From assembly GCF_037975245.1 (NCBI RefSeq), contig NC_092564.1, forward strand, positions 15,007,984-15,071,983: 64,000 nucleotides of DNA. Direction: 5' to 3'. This document shows positions 45,841-58,043 of this stretch, piece by piece (positions within the stretch are counted from its first letter, which is position 1; each line of letters opens with the position of its first letter). The DNA is from Apostichopus japonicus (Eukaryota > Echinodermata > Holothuroidea > Aspidochirotida > Stichopodidae). The notes beneath the pieces were generated by a model. It ran no database searches, was not told the DNA's origin, and saw only the letters and a program-made list of their open reading frames with translations. Position numbers and translations under genes: made by a program.

Positions 45841-48800
45841 TAGAAGAAATACGCCTCATGTTAGCAATTGATATATTACAAAAGCATTGCCTTTCGTTAA
45901 GCATTCCGGCAAGACTTGTATGTGAAGAATTCAATGGACGCATATCGTAACTATGTAAAACAGTATGATTAACTATTACTTCCATGTGTATACGGCGGGC
46001 AAACAGCTCAACAACGGTGACTTAGGAACGTAATTCAAGATTCATTATTCATACTTATTATTTATATTCGACTTTCAAAGACATCCCAAAAAGGTTTGCA
46101 AAGTGGGAAAGGAAATGGGCAGAGGCGAAGCAATTGGCGGTATGGCTGGTTCATTGAACCAGGGCCCTAATGTCCAGGGGTCTCATATACAAGCTTGATC
46201 CCAACCTTTTGTGCCAAAGAATAACGACCGCATGTCAGTCATGTTTCTGCATGAAAACTTGAATGAGACCCAACATTGTCTATACGTTGTATTCTGTTGT
46301 ATTTCATTAATAACTGATGTTGTTAGTTGACAACTTCCACTGTGGGTGTCAACTGCTTTCACTCAGACATTTGGACAGTGCAGTTAGTAAAGCACATAGG
46401 TTCGGCAATCTCTCTGGGCGATACGTTGCCCTAAAAGAGTAAACCACTTATTTCATGCCGGAAGGACGTAATATCGGCGATATTCTGCAGAAAAATCTCC
46501 CGAAATATTTCTTTTAGATCTCGAATCCCGAGTCCTTGTAAGTGTAATACCGTTGATGTTTTTATCACGTTTGTGTTACATTTTTCTTTATACAATGCTT
46601 TGATGTTTGGCACCTATAGACTTGCGGAAACTGCAATTTCACGCATCCTTTGTTGACGACAACTTTGTTTGATTTTTAATTTTGGCGGTAAAATATTTAC
46701 TGAACAATATTTAGGACAAACAAATAAATTAAATCTTCTGATTTTTAATGCGTTGGATTAACAAAGTCGCGCATTGAAATTGTGTTTTTTAGACTATTGT
46801 GTGGGAGCTATTTATCCTTTGCATCGGGATATATTTAATATCGCAAATAACCTTCGAACTACAAATGTGGGAAGGGCGACATGGCTCCCTCTCTCGCTGA
46901 ATTGACGCCCATGTTAACCATTGTACATCACACACAACATTACATCGTTCTTACACTACAAGGTGACAGTGACCAGTAATTGCGTTGTATGGAAAGGAAC
47001 GGATTCTGTCACAAAAGTAATTTAAGTTTAAGAAAACTGTATATCTACTATTGGCGACTATAACAAATGTTGGTGAAGATTGTTTTCATTTATCATGATA
47101 TATGTCAATTTATATAAACAGCTTTTAGATGATAAAGGCGCCCATGAGATAAGATATTGTCGAAACTTTTATATCAAAATGTCTACTTTTTGTAAATTCA
47201 GTGTCTTAGCTTTCTGTCAAAATTCGCAATCGAAAAATACGATGATCTTGTAATTTTTTGCAAATAAACACTTTTTCGTGTTCTCCACGACAAAACTGAA
47301 ACTATTTTCTTATTAGATATGGGGAAATACTTCATTTCTCTTGTTTTAAATTACAAAGCAGGCGTCCCCGGTAATGAGCGACTATATGTGCTTAGGAAAC
47401 GCCTGAATATACGATGATAAACCATGATGCTGCTAGTACACCTGACTATAGGTCTTCATACAGCATCTCCTGCACACAAATAGGGTTTGGATGGGTTGGT
47501 TTAAAATCGGCACCGTTGATATTTAAATAAATAGATAAAGGTCACAGAATGTATTCTGAGACATATTAAGCAAATACAATTTCACTTGCACTCAAATACT
47601 TGAGGAAATAAGAGGAACAGTAATTGCTGTTGGGTAGGGTGTTTAACTATAGTGAAATAGGGTAAGTAATACAATATGGATGAACTGTACAGTTTTTACA
47701 GTGAAGAAAGTACATATCAGTAACAATATCTTAAAATGAAGTATTTTGGCCTGAAAAGTTCCCAAGATTTGAATACATATACTGTTTCGATGAGAAATGT
47801 TTCCTCATTCAATGTCTTGATATCTATAACCTAAGCAATTCATTGGTATTGATATCTTTTTTGAATGTTAAGTTATAGTAACAAATGGTATTCGTCATAA
47901 TTGGGGAATGATAATATAAAGCAACACTTAAGCATTTGAATGAGAAGAAACCTTCATAGAACTTATTGGTTTTAAGTGAAAAACACTTTCCCTGCTTAGA
48001 ATGTAGTACAGCTTGTAGGCTCTCCTGCAATTAATACAGAGAATGGTTTGATTATGGGACAAATATTAAATATATTTGAGGAATGTTTCTATTCCATGAG
48101 TGAATTGCGTTCGGTATTAAAGAATAGTTCAGATCAAATCTAAGCATTCTGGTGAAATTTGCATTTATTCCATTGTACAGTATTTGAGATATTGACAGCT
48201 GAAGTTGCCACCTTTCGTATCAAAGGTAACTTATAGCAAACAGGTGTGACGTCATTGTTGCACACTGATCAATAATGTTTTGTTTTCTTTAAAATTTACG
48301 TCTTATTTTTAGACTCCACAATTAGATGCATCCATTATGTGAATATACTAGTACCATAGGTATTGGTATTTTAAAAACTTCACATCCCCTTTAAATAAAC
48401 TAGTAACCTATATCCCATCCAAGGTCAAATCAATAGACTGAAAATCAAAACATTATTTGTCAGTGGGAAACTATGACATCACACCTGTTTGCTTCAAGTT
48501 TACTTTTAGTAGAATATCAGATACCTTCAACTGTCAATATCTCAAAACGGTACATAGGAATTAAATGCAAATTTCACCAGAATGCTTAGATTTTGACCTG
48601 GACTTTATTCTTTTTACTGTGCAAGTTGGTGGCCAATGATGAAGCTCGGAAAAGACACGCCGAACAGAATTGATCTTATTTAAAGTTATACTACATTTGT
48701 GATGTATCATTCTATTCTAATTAATAAGTTGATTGAATAATTGTAATGGCCAAACTTAATAATAACGTAGCCTACTTACAACACACTCAAACTCACATCG

Positions 48801-50549
48801 CGAAAGTCACTTTTCCCTCACAGTTCATACTCATGAAGAACAAGTGTCTGTGAAGCACTTGTGCTTGGTGTGAGAGTTTCTTTGTGTTAGTGTACTTTCT
48901 GTTAGTGGATTATGATAAAGTTACGAGTTATGGTGCGGAAATTCTCTCAAAAATAGTTTTACTTGAGAATGAGGCAGTTAATGTTTAATGATTATACAAA
49001 GATGGGAAGCTGATTAAATTTTGAAGTAACCGCTTACACTTCTTACGGACGGTGATAATCGTTTCGAAAATAATATAAACAATGATTTCAAGTGTTTTTT
49101 AATTACCATTGAAAGTAATACACGGAAGTACATGTGTCACACTGTAGTGTACGTCAATGTATATACTATAGTTTCTGAATTTAACAAAATTTCTAATATT
49201 ACTTAATGTGTGATAAAAGGTTCCCTGCATGCATAACTAACAAAGTCAGCCAAGGGAAGCATATGAGCTTCGATCTATTGATACCATTACATTACGTTCA
49301 TAGACGTTTAACGCGAAACAAGAGTTCCACAATTTCGTCGGATACAATAACTAGATATAAGAAAGAGCAGTATGATTTGTAAAACTTGTTTATCCCTGTG
49401 GAATCTTATGACGGTTGTTCTTTGATCCATGACATAGGAAATACACTTGAGCAAAAATCCGTTGGATTAGACTTTGGTTATCCTTAAAGAACAGATGATC
49501 GGTGAGCAACTGCAGGATCCAGCAGGGTCAAGGAACTCATCAATCTAGCAAGAAAATCCTTTTTTAATATGAATTATTATCAAAGAATTAGACAAATGTG
49601 TAGTAAACCACGGTCTATGGATGTTTGTGTTGACATTTATTGCTGAGTAGTATCGTATCGAATGCAGTAGATGGGGTCATCCATATTTGGGTGAAACATT
49701 TGTCAAAAATATCAACATGTGATGAAAATTTTATAAGAAATAAAACAAAATTTTGTTTTTGATTGGTGGAGTTGAATGTGTTATCGAAGCGATTGTATTA
49801 TACTCCGTCTTCATTCTTGCCATCCGACGCCAGGAAAGATTTTCGACCTTAAAGTGCCGCTTGAAGTTCCCGAGTGATGTCAACACTGATTTATTCAACG
49901 CAACTTCAGAGAGGTGTATGTGGTAAGCGGCAGCAACAGGCCAGTAGTGGTAACATAAGGAATTGTTAATGTGTATGTGGTACCTGCTGGCTGTATGTGA
50001 CTGTTTGTGTACTTGTTAGTGTTTGTTTGTGTATTTATTCAAGAAATGTAAACCGGAAATAAAAATATAGTTCTTACACATATTATTGATATACAAAGCA
50101 CAGATGCTGTCCAAAACTTCGAGATGCAACCGAGCATACCCCTCAACATAGATTTGCTACCGTGTGGACTTTACTATAGATCATTGCGAACAGGGCTGGG
50201 AAAGAGTAAGCCATTCATCTCTTCCAGCTGTGTCTACAATAGGTATTTTAGTAAACATACAGACAACGTATAAACAGATATATATGTTAAAAACGTAAGA
50301 TCAGCCATATTAATATTTAGTAGTTATTGAAACCGCAATTTTCTTCTCACACCCGTCGTTCTAGAGTCGACATTGGGTTGCTACACCCTCCCCCCCCCCC
50401 CAAGTTGTTACACCTCTAGATGGCGAGTGAAATGTCCAATTCATGCAACGGCGCCTTTAATGACACGGGAAGGATAATTCATCTTATTTTGTCATCTGTC
50501 AAACATGGCATTGCTCTTAACTGTTTCATTTCAATGACCTTAGAAACTA
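45841..50549. other. Spacer between copies C and D
   Basis: No gene seen. Most of it aligns with the other spacers. It lacks the SINE and LINE of spacers A-B and after D, and shares 49200-50060 with the spacer before C. It contains an inverted repeat around 48121-48612. Confidence 0.65.
48121..48612. repeat. Inverted repeat with arms of about 160 bp
   Basis: The arm at 48121-48282 (AAATCTAAGCATTCTGGTG ... AACAGGTGTGACGTCATTG) recurs inverted and diverged at 48448-48612 (GACATCACACCTGTTTGC ... CACCAGAATGCTTAGATTT). Spacers A-B and after D hold one arm only. It may be a dispersed palindromic element or a second insertion of a related repeat. Confidence 0.65.
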
Positions 50550-50769
50550 TGACGTCATAAATCAAGCCACAACAAATGTGTCACCTTATGTTCAGAGGGC
50601 CCACAGAAATCATCAGTTAATGTCGGACACTTGCGGTATCTGTATCCTACTTTTCAATAAAGAGAGTGTCGTTTCGTTTTACAAATTGACTATACGAGTC
50701 ACTATCTGAAATTGTAAGAATCATTTTGATCCAGGAATCATCTGCTGACATGACACGAGCTGCTTAGTT
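50550..50769 (+). promoter_or_regulatory. Conserved 5' flank of copy D with TGACGTCA
   Basis: TGACGTCA at 50550-50557, the CACTTGCGGTATCTGTATCC line, CAATAAAG near 50658 and the common leader. Same arrangement as in B and C. Confidence 0.5.
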
Positions 50770-51822
50770 ATGGAGAGGAGAGGAAAAATCTGTTTTGTTG
50801 GAACCATTGCTGCCAGTTCAATTCAAATACTGTTTTTCCTTGTCAATTTAGCAAACTTAGTTATGCTTTGCTTCGGAGAGGAAACTATTGTGATTGATAC
50901 AGTATGGAAGGAACATATAATCCGATCAGAGGGACAAACAGTTACCTTACGCTGTATAAGTAAGGGTAATGTCACAATGTTCCGAATAAAGACACTAAAG
51001 AACGACAGTAAGGCAAAGCGGATTGTGATGAATTCAACGCTGGTTGAGAATTACACTGGCAGTTTTATATTCAACTCCACAAAGAATGGATCAGACTTTA
51101 TTAATGACTTAACTATTAGAGATGTCACCAGGGAATTTAACGGTTACTTATTTCGATGCTTGGACCATGTTATGTTCAATTCACAGGAGCTTACATTGAT
51201 AGTGCTATACAGTCCAAGACGTGAATATCCACAGTGTACACCCAGTTCTACTTATCCAATATATTTTACTGATCAAATTGGTGAACCTTTTGATACAACC
51301 TGTATCTTACAAAACGGTAGTCCAAGAATAAACCTCTCCTTACAAAACACTCACACACTGATAAACAGTTCGTCCGTTACTCTTGGAGGGAATAAAACTC
51401 ATCGATTTGTTGAATTGAATGCTAAACTCGATAGTAAATGGAACAACAGTATGTTTTATTGTTACGTTGTGCAATCTTCGCCAGGGATGGTTAATTACAG
51501 TGCTAATTGTTCATTTGGTCCAATACATTTTGTGGACGAATTAACTATCATTACGAATACATCGAATGTGTCATTTAAAGAAGGAAAGAAGATTATGTTT
51601 TCTTGTAAGACTAATGTTAATGCTGCTTACAAACAATGGAACATAGTAGATATTCCGAAACATGTTTCGTATTCCAGTTCAAATGATTCAGATTTGATAT
51701 ACTTAGAAATAGATGTTAGTAATTTGACAAAAGATACCCTAATAACATTAGACTGCTTTGTATCTTATCGTGGTAGAAAGCTGACCACAACTATAACGCT
51801 TCGGCAAGTGAATTCATCTTAA
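50770..51822 (+). CDS. Secreted-type Ig ectodomain frame of copy D
   Basis: The 350-residue frame has the family signal peptide and three Ig-like regions with canonical Cys at position 62 and an extra residue (KAKRIV). Relative to C, 13 bases around VEAS are missing and about 6 are gained nearby, so the frame ends at TAA 51820-51822, before the membrane helix. If expressed as read it would give a soluble ectodomain. It may equally be a disabling mutation. Confidence 0.75.
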   Translation: MERRGKICFVGTIAASSIQILFFLVNLANLVMLCFGEETIVIDTVWKEHIIRSEGQTVTLRCISKGNVTMFRIKTLKNDSKAKRIVMNSTLVENYTGSFIFNSTKNGSDFINDLTIRDVTREFNGYLFRCLDHVMFNSQELTLIVLYSPRREYPQCTPSSTYPIYFTDQIGEPFDTTCILQNGSPRINLSLQNTHTLINSSSVTLGGNKTHRFVELNAKLDSKWNNSMFYCYVVQSSPGMVNYSANCSFGPIHFVDELTIITNTSNVSFKEGKKIMFSCKTNVNAAYKQWNIVDIPKHVSYSSSNDSDLIYLEIDVSNLTKDTLITLDCFVSYRGRKLTTTITLRQVNSS

Positions 51823-54800
51823 TGTTACTTGTACCTATTTTGACATTCATTGTCATTCTGATTGTGCTCTTACTGGTCATTGCTAAAACGTGTGAAAGAC
51901 AGCTACATTGTGAGGCCCGAGGTTACAGAGAAAGAACCAGAGATCTTCAGACAGTAAACAGGACAGAAACACAAAATGGCCGAAGTGAGTGTGTGATATT
52001 TCATCCTGTAGGATCAGTAGTATAGACTGAGTAAACGCTACATCTTCATAAATATTTTTAACATCTTATATTTATAATTCCAAACTGTTGTTTTCTGAAA
52101 GTTTGTGAGTCTGACTTAGGCTAAGCCTTTGTTGTGCCAACAACAAGCCAGTAAGTATATTTGATCTCATGTGTATGTATTCATGGACACAAATTTGTTG
52201 TAACGCATCCTGCTGTGATTAAAAACCACATTGATTGCTATGCATAAAATTGATGGAGTTAATCATACCAAACACCTTTTCGGTTTCCATGCAATGGACA
52301 TAACATCTTTGATCCAATTAAAATAGGTAAGGTCAGCGTGCGATATAAAAAAGATAACTTTGTTACCTTAAATACCAGGCGGAGTGTATAGCCTAGTGGT
52401 TAACGCCGGCGTCTCCCAGTCATGAGATCCCCGGTTCGATTCCCCGCCGACATCAATGTGTGTCGTCTGGCAAGGGTGTTGTTCAATAACAACTTCCTGA
52501 CATGGACGTCAAATGGATGTGTGCCGAGAGATTGGCTTCGGTCAGCTTGCGAGTCTACAAGCCTCCATGGCTTCTTTCGCGAGTTCCTGCTTGCGGGAAG
52601 ATCACATATACATACATACATACAAATGTATATATATATTACTATGTATAACCATATTTTGTGTTCGTAATTACATACCGTAATCTAATTTCGAGGTGGA
52701 AGGAGTAGGGGGAAGGAATGGAGTCGGTGCAACACGAAATGAAGTGTTTACCTCAAAACCATAATCGCTCGGTAAATTTACGTATTCTTTCACAGATGGA
52801 GATAATATACCCGTAACAAGTCAGCAAATACAGAGGTAAAGCCTTCGATATTCAATACTTTACTATACTAAGTTAAACTAGGCAAGTCTCTACTTCATCA
52901 AGGTACCTTTTGTAGGGAGTGAGTCTTAGGGAGACATAACGAAGTGGACTTAATTAATTTGGTGATACAATTTCAAAAATTCAAGACCTCCATTGCCTCA
53001 TTATACAGTTCGAACTTTCCTCAAACTGAGAGTTTCAGTCCAGAATATGGATAGTTCTTCCGATTTTATATTTTGTATATGGCATTTGTTTTGTATTGTT
53101 TTCATCTCAGGTGAATCATATTCTTATTTTCTTTATGATTTTCCTCCAAGGTCAGTTCTTCCCAACTTGCCAGATGAGATTAATACTTCACATCATGAAA
53201 GAGAAATCGAGACATGTAGGTTTATAAAAGTTATTCATTAACGTACAATAAACCTCAAGTGGCCAAAGTCATATTGTACACAAAGTTTCATATGGGATAT
53301 ATGAAACAATTTTAAACGACCTTAAAAGAAAAACAAAAATAACGCGTTTTGAGTTTGAATGTGTAAAGCTCATTCCCTATCTGACTAGCTGAGGAACTTG
53401 ACATAGAGATGATCAAATAAACATTTTCAACGTTTTCTCGCCAAAGAACAATTATGGAAGAAAAAAACGAAAAATAACAAATTCAAAGCTGAAGGATATT
53501 CGTTTAGTCAGGGTAGTGAGGTGTCATTATGTATTTATTATCTTGATTTCATTACATTAGATATGGAATCATGAATACATAGGTAAATTATTGAAAAAGA
53601 CTGTTGAATTACAACGATTATGAACTAAAGTTAAAAGGATCGTTCTCAATGTTACCTAAACTTATAAAAATGATGTTCACATATTTCATTCTAGGAATAT
53701 TGAATATTGTTTTTTCTACAAAAAAAGATGGTCATTTGCCTGTTTGCCTTTCTTTTAGACTACTCTACAGTAACAACAGACACTTCGGGAAGTAATCGGT
53801 TATTTAACGATGACGATATTTGCCGTATGTTAAAGATGAAGACCGGGACACTTTTCACGAGGTGGATGGGGACAATACTTGTCTCTCTTGGGGTCACCAA
53901 ATGTGTAGTCCTAACAACCCTCTCTGATGGTAAACTGATATATATAATCGATTTATCTGATATCAATAACAAGATGTATAGAATTAGATTTGTATCCTAC
54001 ACAAAGATGATTAGGACCCGACTGGTGTGATATGTTATAATTGGTTACATTTCAATTCCAAGAAGGATTACACTGCATGCTTGGGGCATTTTGAATATAA
54101 TACTTTACTATTTCACAGCCAGTTTGGTGCTCCTTAACAGCAGCATATACAAATAAGACTGCCCCACCCATCCCCAGAGTACAGGGCTTAGGCAAGTCTT
54201 ATTTCAACTGAGTTTTATGACATGCTTCCGTGAAAAATACTACACGAGCAATGAAATATGCAGATATTAAAAAAAAGATGTCATGACAACAAATATTGAA
54301 ATGAGTCACTGATCTTCAAAGTTGTCACCTATAATATGTTACATTGTCTGAAATATCGTTCAGTCATGTTATATCATTGCGAAAAGATTTTACTCACATG
54401 CACCTAAACTAAGGCATATTACCAATATTTTCACTTTCTTCTTCGTATTCGTAGAAAGAGTTGTCAAACACAGAGACGTCCACTGGGATAAATTTGTGAA
54501 AACGTCTTTAGACCTACCGGTGACGAATCATGTCACGAAAGTTGAAGGAATTGGGATCGTATATAGTGAGTGCTTATTCTTTCTATTTCAGTATTTGTTT
54601 TAATTTTCAGCCGTTCATACTTTATTCTGCAACTGATCTTAATATTCAGAGATGTGTGAAAAAGAGAAACATGTTATGCTTCTTGAATGCCGGGAAGAAA
54701 TCATCAGGCCTGATGAGTGCTGGTGTCAGGGCGTGGGGTTACAGCACCGTGACCTGAGGTCAATGATGGTGGCACGGGAAATATGGAGAGGGCCAAAATA

Positions 54801-57800
54801 GAGGGAAAAGGATAGTGTCTTCTCATTTTCGTAATATAATTTACGAAAATAATTGATGAAAATGTGGGTGCAATTTGTTGGCTTGCCATGTGAAACTTCT
54901 ACACAGCAACATGTTACTTTTGGTAACTCCACAAGATCTAAGTGAATAATGCGAATTAACTTCTAATGTAACTATCTCTTCTTTGTAGATCAAATAAATA
55001 TGATAACTGAGCATCTTGCGTGTAAAACGTTAGATAATTACTTGACCTTTGACCCAACCTCACAACAGGGAAGTGGGAGGAGCGTCACGTCAGTGCTAGA
55101 TGTTATGAAACATTTGTCAGGAGTACTTGAAGGAATGGAAGTCATTAAATCCTACGGGGTGAGTTTCGTCCGTGACTGACAAAATATAGAGTTGAGCTGG
55201 TTTGGTTTCGCTGCAAACTCTGCAGTAATCAATCTTGGTTCCGTGTACAAACGGATATGTAAATGCTAAATGTGTCTCTTTATGAGTTTTAGATCTTGCC
55301 TTGTGATTAAATTGTGTCTAACCTTGCGGGAACGCTTGTTACGATTACAATAATTGAATGTAGTTGTTGATTTGGTAGAGCAAAGGGCTCGTACCTCCGA
55401 GGTCCGTGGTTCAAATCCCGTTCTGTTCGAACATTTATTTACCCGGTTCGAATTTAAAAGTCAGTTCTCCGTCGTTCATTAAGTTTATAAAATTAGTTGA
55501 CATTTCTTTTGTTAAAGAGCCATGGTTCGAGTTTCGATGTATTGTTTACTACATATCTATGATGTGACCTTCCCCCCAGCTTATACAACACAGTAAACAT
55601 AAACTATTAGTTGTTTACGATATAGAAACCGGTGTCATGATCTCTATTGTTCTTAACACCTAAGTGATCAATAGTTACTAATTAAATATCAGTCTAAATT
55701 TTATCGGTGAAAAACTATCGTCGACTTTATACATCTTCACATCTCCATCAATGATTTTGTATTTATTCCCCCCAAAGCTCCGTTGAAATGCAGTATTGAT
55801 TTATATCACTTCCCGCTGAGCCATCGTATCATTTTATTTATGTTTCTTCGATATTGCTGGGGGGAAAAACAACGATTTATGTCATTATTGGCAGTCATGA
55901 AATTCACTCATTCATGAAATCTATTTCATTCGGTCACAGTTTCTTCATCCTTGCTTCTCAACGAAGAAGATTTTATACACCAGACAGGGACAATGTAAAT
56001 TGTATGACTTCTGCCTTGCCGAGGATGCACCAACGATTTGCGCCATCAAGAAATCAGTGGTAAATCTGTTGTTTCCCTTCATTGTTCTGCTGGTCCTAAG
56101 TGCGTCTCATTATCCAGACTAATGAGTCGAGTCTTTATAACATCTCCTTATATAATGTTTGGCTAAGGAAATATGTTTCAAGTAAAGGAAGTAGCCTGAA
56201 AAGAAATATGAAATTATTCATTCATAATCAGGGACGGCGGGCCAGGCGGGTACATGGGGCACATGCCCTTCCAGTTTGAGGGGATAACCTTAAAAATGCT
56301 CGTTTTCATAAATTAATTCTCGTTTGTAATCAAATTCCCCTTCTTTGAAACTTGTATGCGTTCTTTATATTATTTAAACTTTTTGCTGATAAGAAAAAGA
56401 AAGAATTTAAATGTACCCGTTTGTTGACGAACATATGCAAATAATGTATAGCATTGCTAAGAATGAAATGACAATATATTTTTGGTTGGAAGCCTTTTAC
56501 ATTTCATTGATTTAATATTGTTTATGTTTATGATTCCGGTGTAATGCAATGCCTTGAAAGAACAGCTGTTCTCATCTCACTGTTTCTTCCTTTAATGTTC
56601 CTGTCTTTCCTCTTTTTTTACACCTGTTCTTACTTCTTGTTCTGTCTGTAGATGAAATCAGTGACATTGAACCAATTCGCTCCAGAAGCTTTCTACCAAA
56701 ATGAATATTCAGCAGAGAGTGATGTCTGGTCAACAGCTGTTGTTATATGGGAAATTATTTCAGCTGGTGAAAAGCAATGAAATAAAACTATCATGAAAAA
56801 TAAAAATACACACGCTTTGTATATATCATATCGATCAAATAGTATGCGAGCAAGAAGAAATAAAACCAGCTTCTTCGCGTATACCTTACTTTGCCGTAAC
56901 ACCAAATGCTATAATGTGGAAGTATATCGATGCTAAACAATATAGTGATTTTTTCCAATTACATATAAACGCTGCAAATTTATACTGCCAGGCTATCAAT
57001 TCAGATTCAGATTAAAACAGTTTCAGTGTAATGTAACTATACATTACTACTAAAGTGTTTCTTTGATTGGCTATCAATTCTGTGTAATATATTTGATAGA
57101 AGTGTGTTAAGTTTACACCCGGGGAACAATTCCTTTAAAGCCAACATATTTTACAAAGGTAAGATGAGAGTAATCATTTAGAAACATTAAATGTCCACCA
57201 ACAACGTTAGGATATCAGTATTTGTTTGCTTTTTCAGGTAATAAACCCTTCCCAATTAATGAGGAATACAAGCCAGGGGATGTCATTCCACTGCCAAAGA
57301 CGCCATGGCCGGAAACATATATGCAGTTAAGGTAGAGATGAACTATGCCCTTACTTCATATGTCTGGATTTGCACCTCTTTGTATCATTCTTAAAACTTC
57401 TGTTATCACTTACTGGTTGCTATAATTTAAGTCGACGAATTACATAAATATTAATCAACGAATTTAGGGAAGGAACCCACAGGGATAGAATGTCATATCT
57501 CTCCGCAGTGGATTAGTTGATGGTGAGGATATAAGGTTCCCTAGACTTTGTCTCCTTATTTGGAGGTGACGTTAGATATTTGCTGAAGAATTTAGAATGA
57601 TTTTTGCGACTTTCGAATGCCTTTGTTATTGTTCCACAGAAACACACTTTTATTTGATTGCTGGAGTGAAAACATTTCCCTTCGACCATCTATTCACCAC
57701 CTGAGGAATTCTTTTAAAACGGTAATTATTTCAGATTAAAACAGTAAACAGTATTTAAGCACACTATTTGACATCCTTGCTCGTTTTATCCTGTCTGCAT

Positions 57801-58043
57801 GGCAGAAACGTTCGTACTTATAATATCACGATGATATATCAATGTGACGTTATGAAACCCAGAAAATATAAAGAAGACAATGTCTACTACAAAGTATAGA
57901 TATAACAGGTTTTCCGTTTGTTTGTTTTTTCTCGACAGATTTTTGATAAGTTAATAGACAATAGCTTCTATGAGATACCGGTATCATCTTTGTATACACG
58001 GATGATTTCTCCAACTGACGACTACGTGGAAGGGAAAGAATGA
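50770..58043 (+). CDS. Ig-domain receptor pseudokinase, copy D (frameshifted before membrane helix)
   Basis: Exons: 50770-51984, 52796-52835, 53151-53215, 53759-53929, 54455-54565, 54989-55158, 55940-56059, 56652-56766, 57238-57331, 57640-57721, 57939-58043. Exon 1 is 1,215 bases, so it is out of phase by a net -4 against copy C; exons 2-11 match C in length and keep frame. The membrane segment is intact in the shifted frame (from 51822). The kinase-like region has the same lost catalytic residues (HPC, DFC) and the same YEIP, YTRM, DDYV tail. Exon 7 ends in GTG where A and C have GAG. Intron 1 carries a SINE, and part of intron 8 (about 56930-57150) is unlike A and C. Retention of ten clean exons argues that the frame break is recent, an assembly error, or tolerated. 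Confidence 0.82.
52378..52630 (+). mobile_element. tRNA-derived SINE in intron 1 of copy D
   Basis: The head has an A-box (TAGCCTAGTGGTTAACGC) and B-box (GGTTCGATTCC), then a non-tRNA body and a CATA-repeat tail. Copies A and C lack it at the same place (TTAAATGTATGATATATT), so it entered after duplication. Confidence 0.8.
55364..55435 (+). repeat. tRNA-derived relic in intron 6 of copy D
   Basis: Equivalent to 42846-42916, with TTGGTAGAGC and GTGGTTCAAATCCC. Confidence 0.4.
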
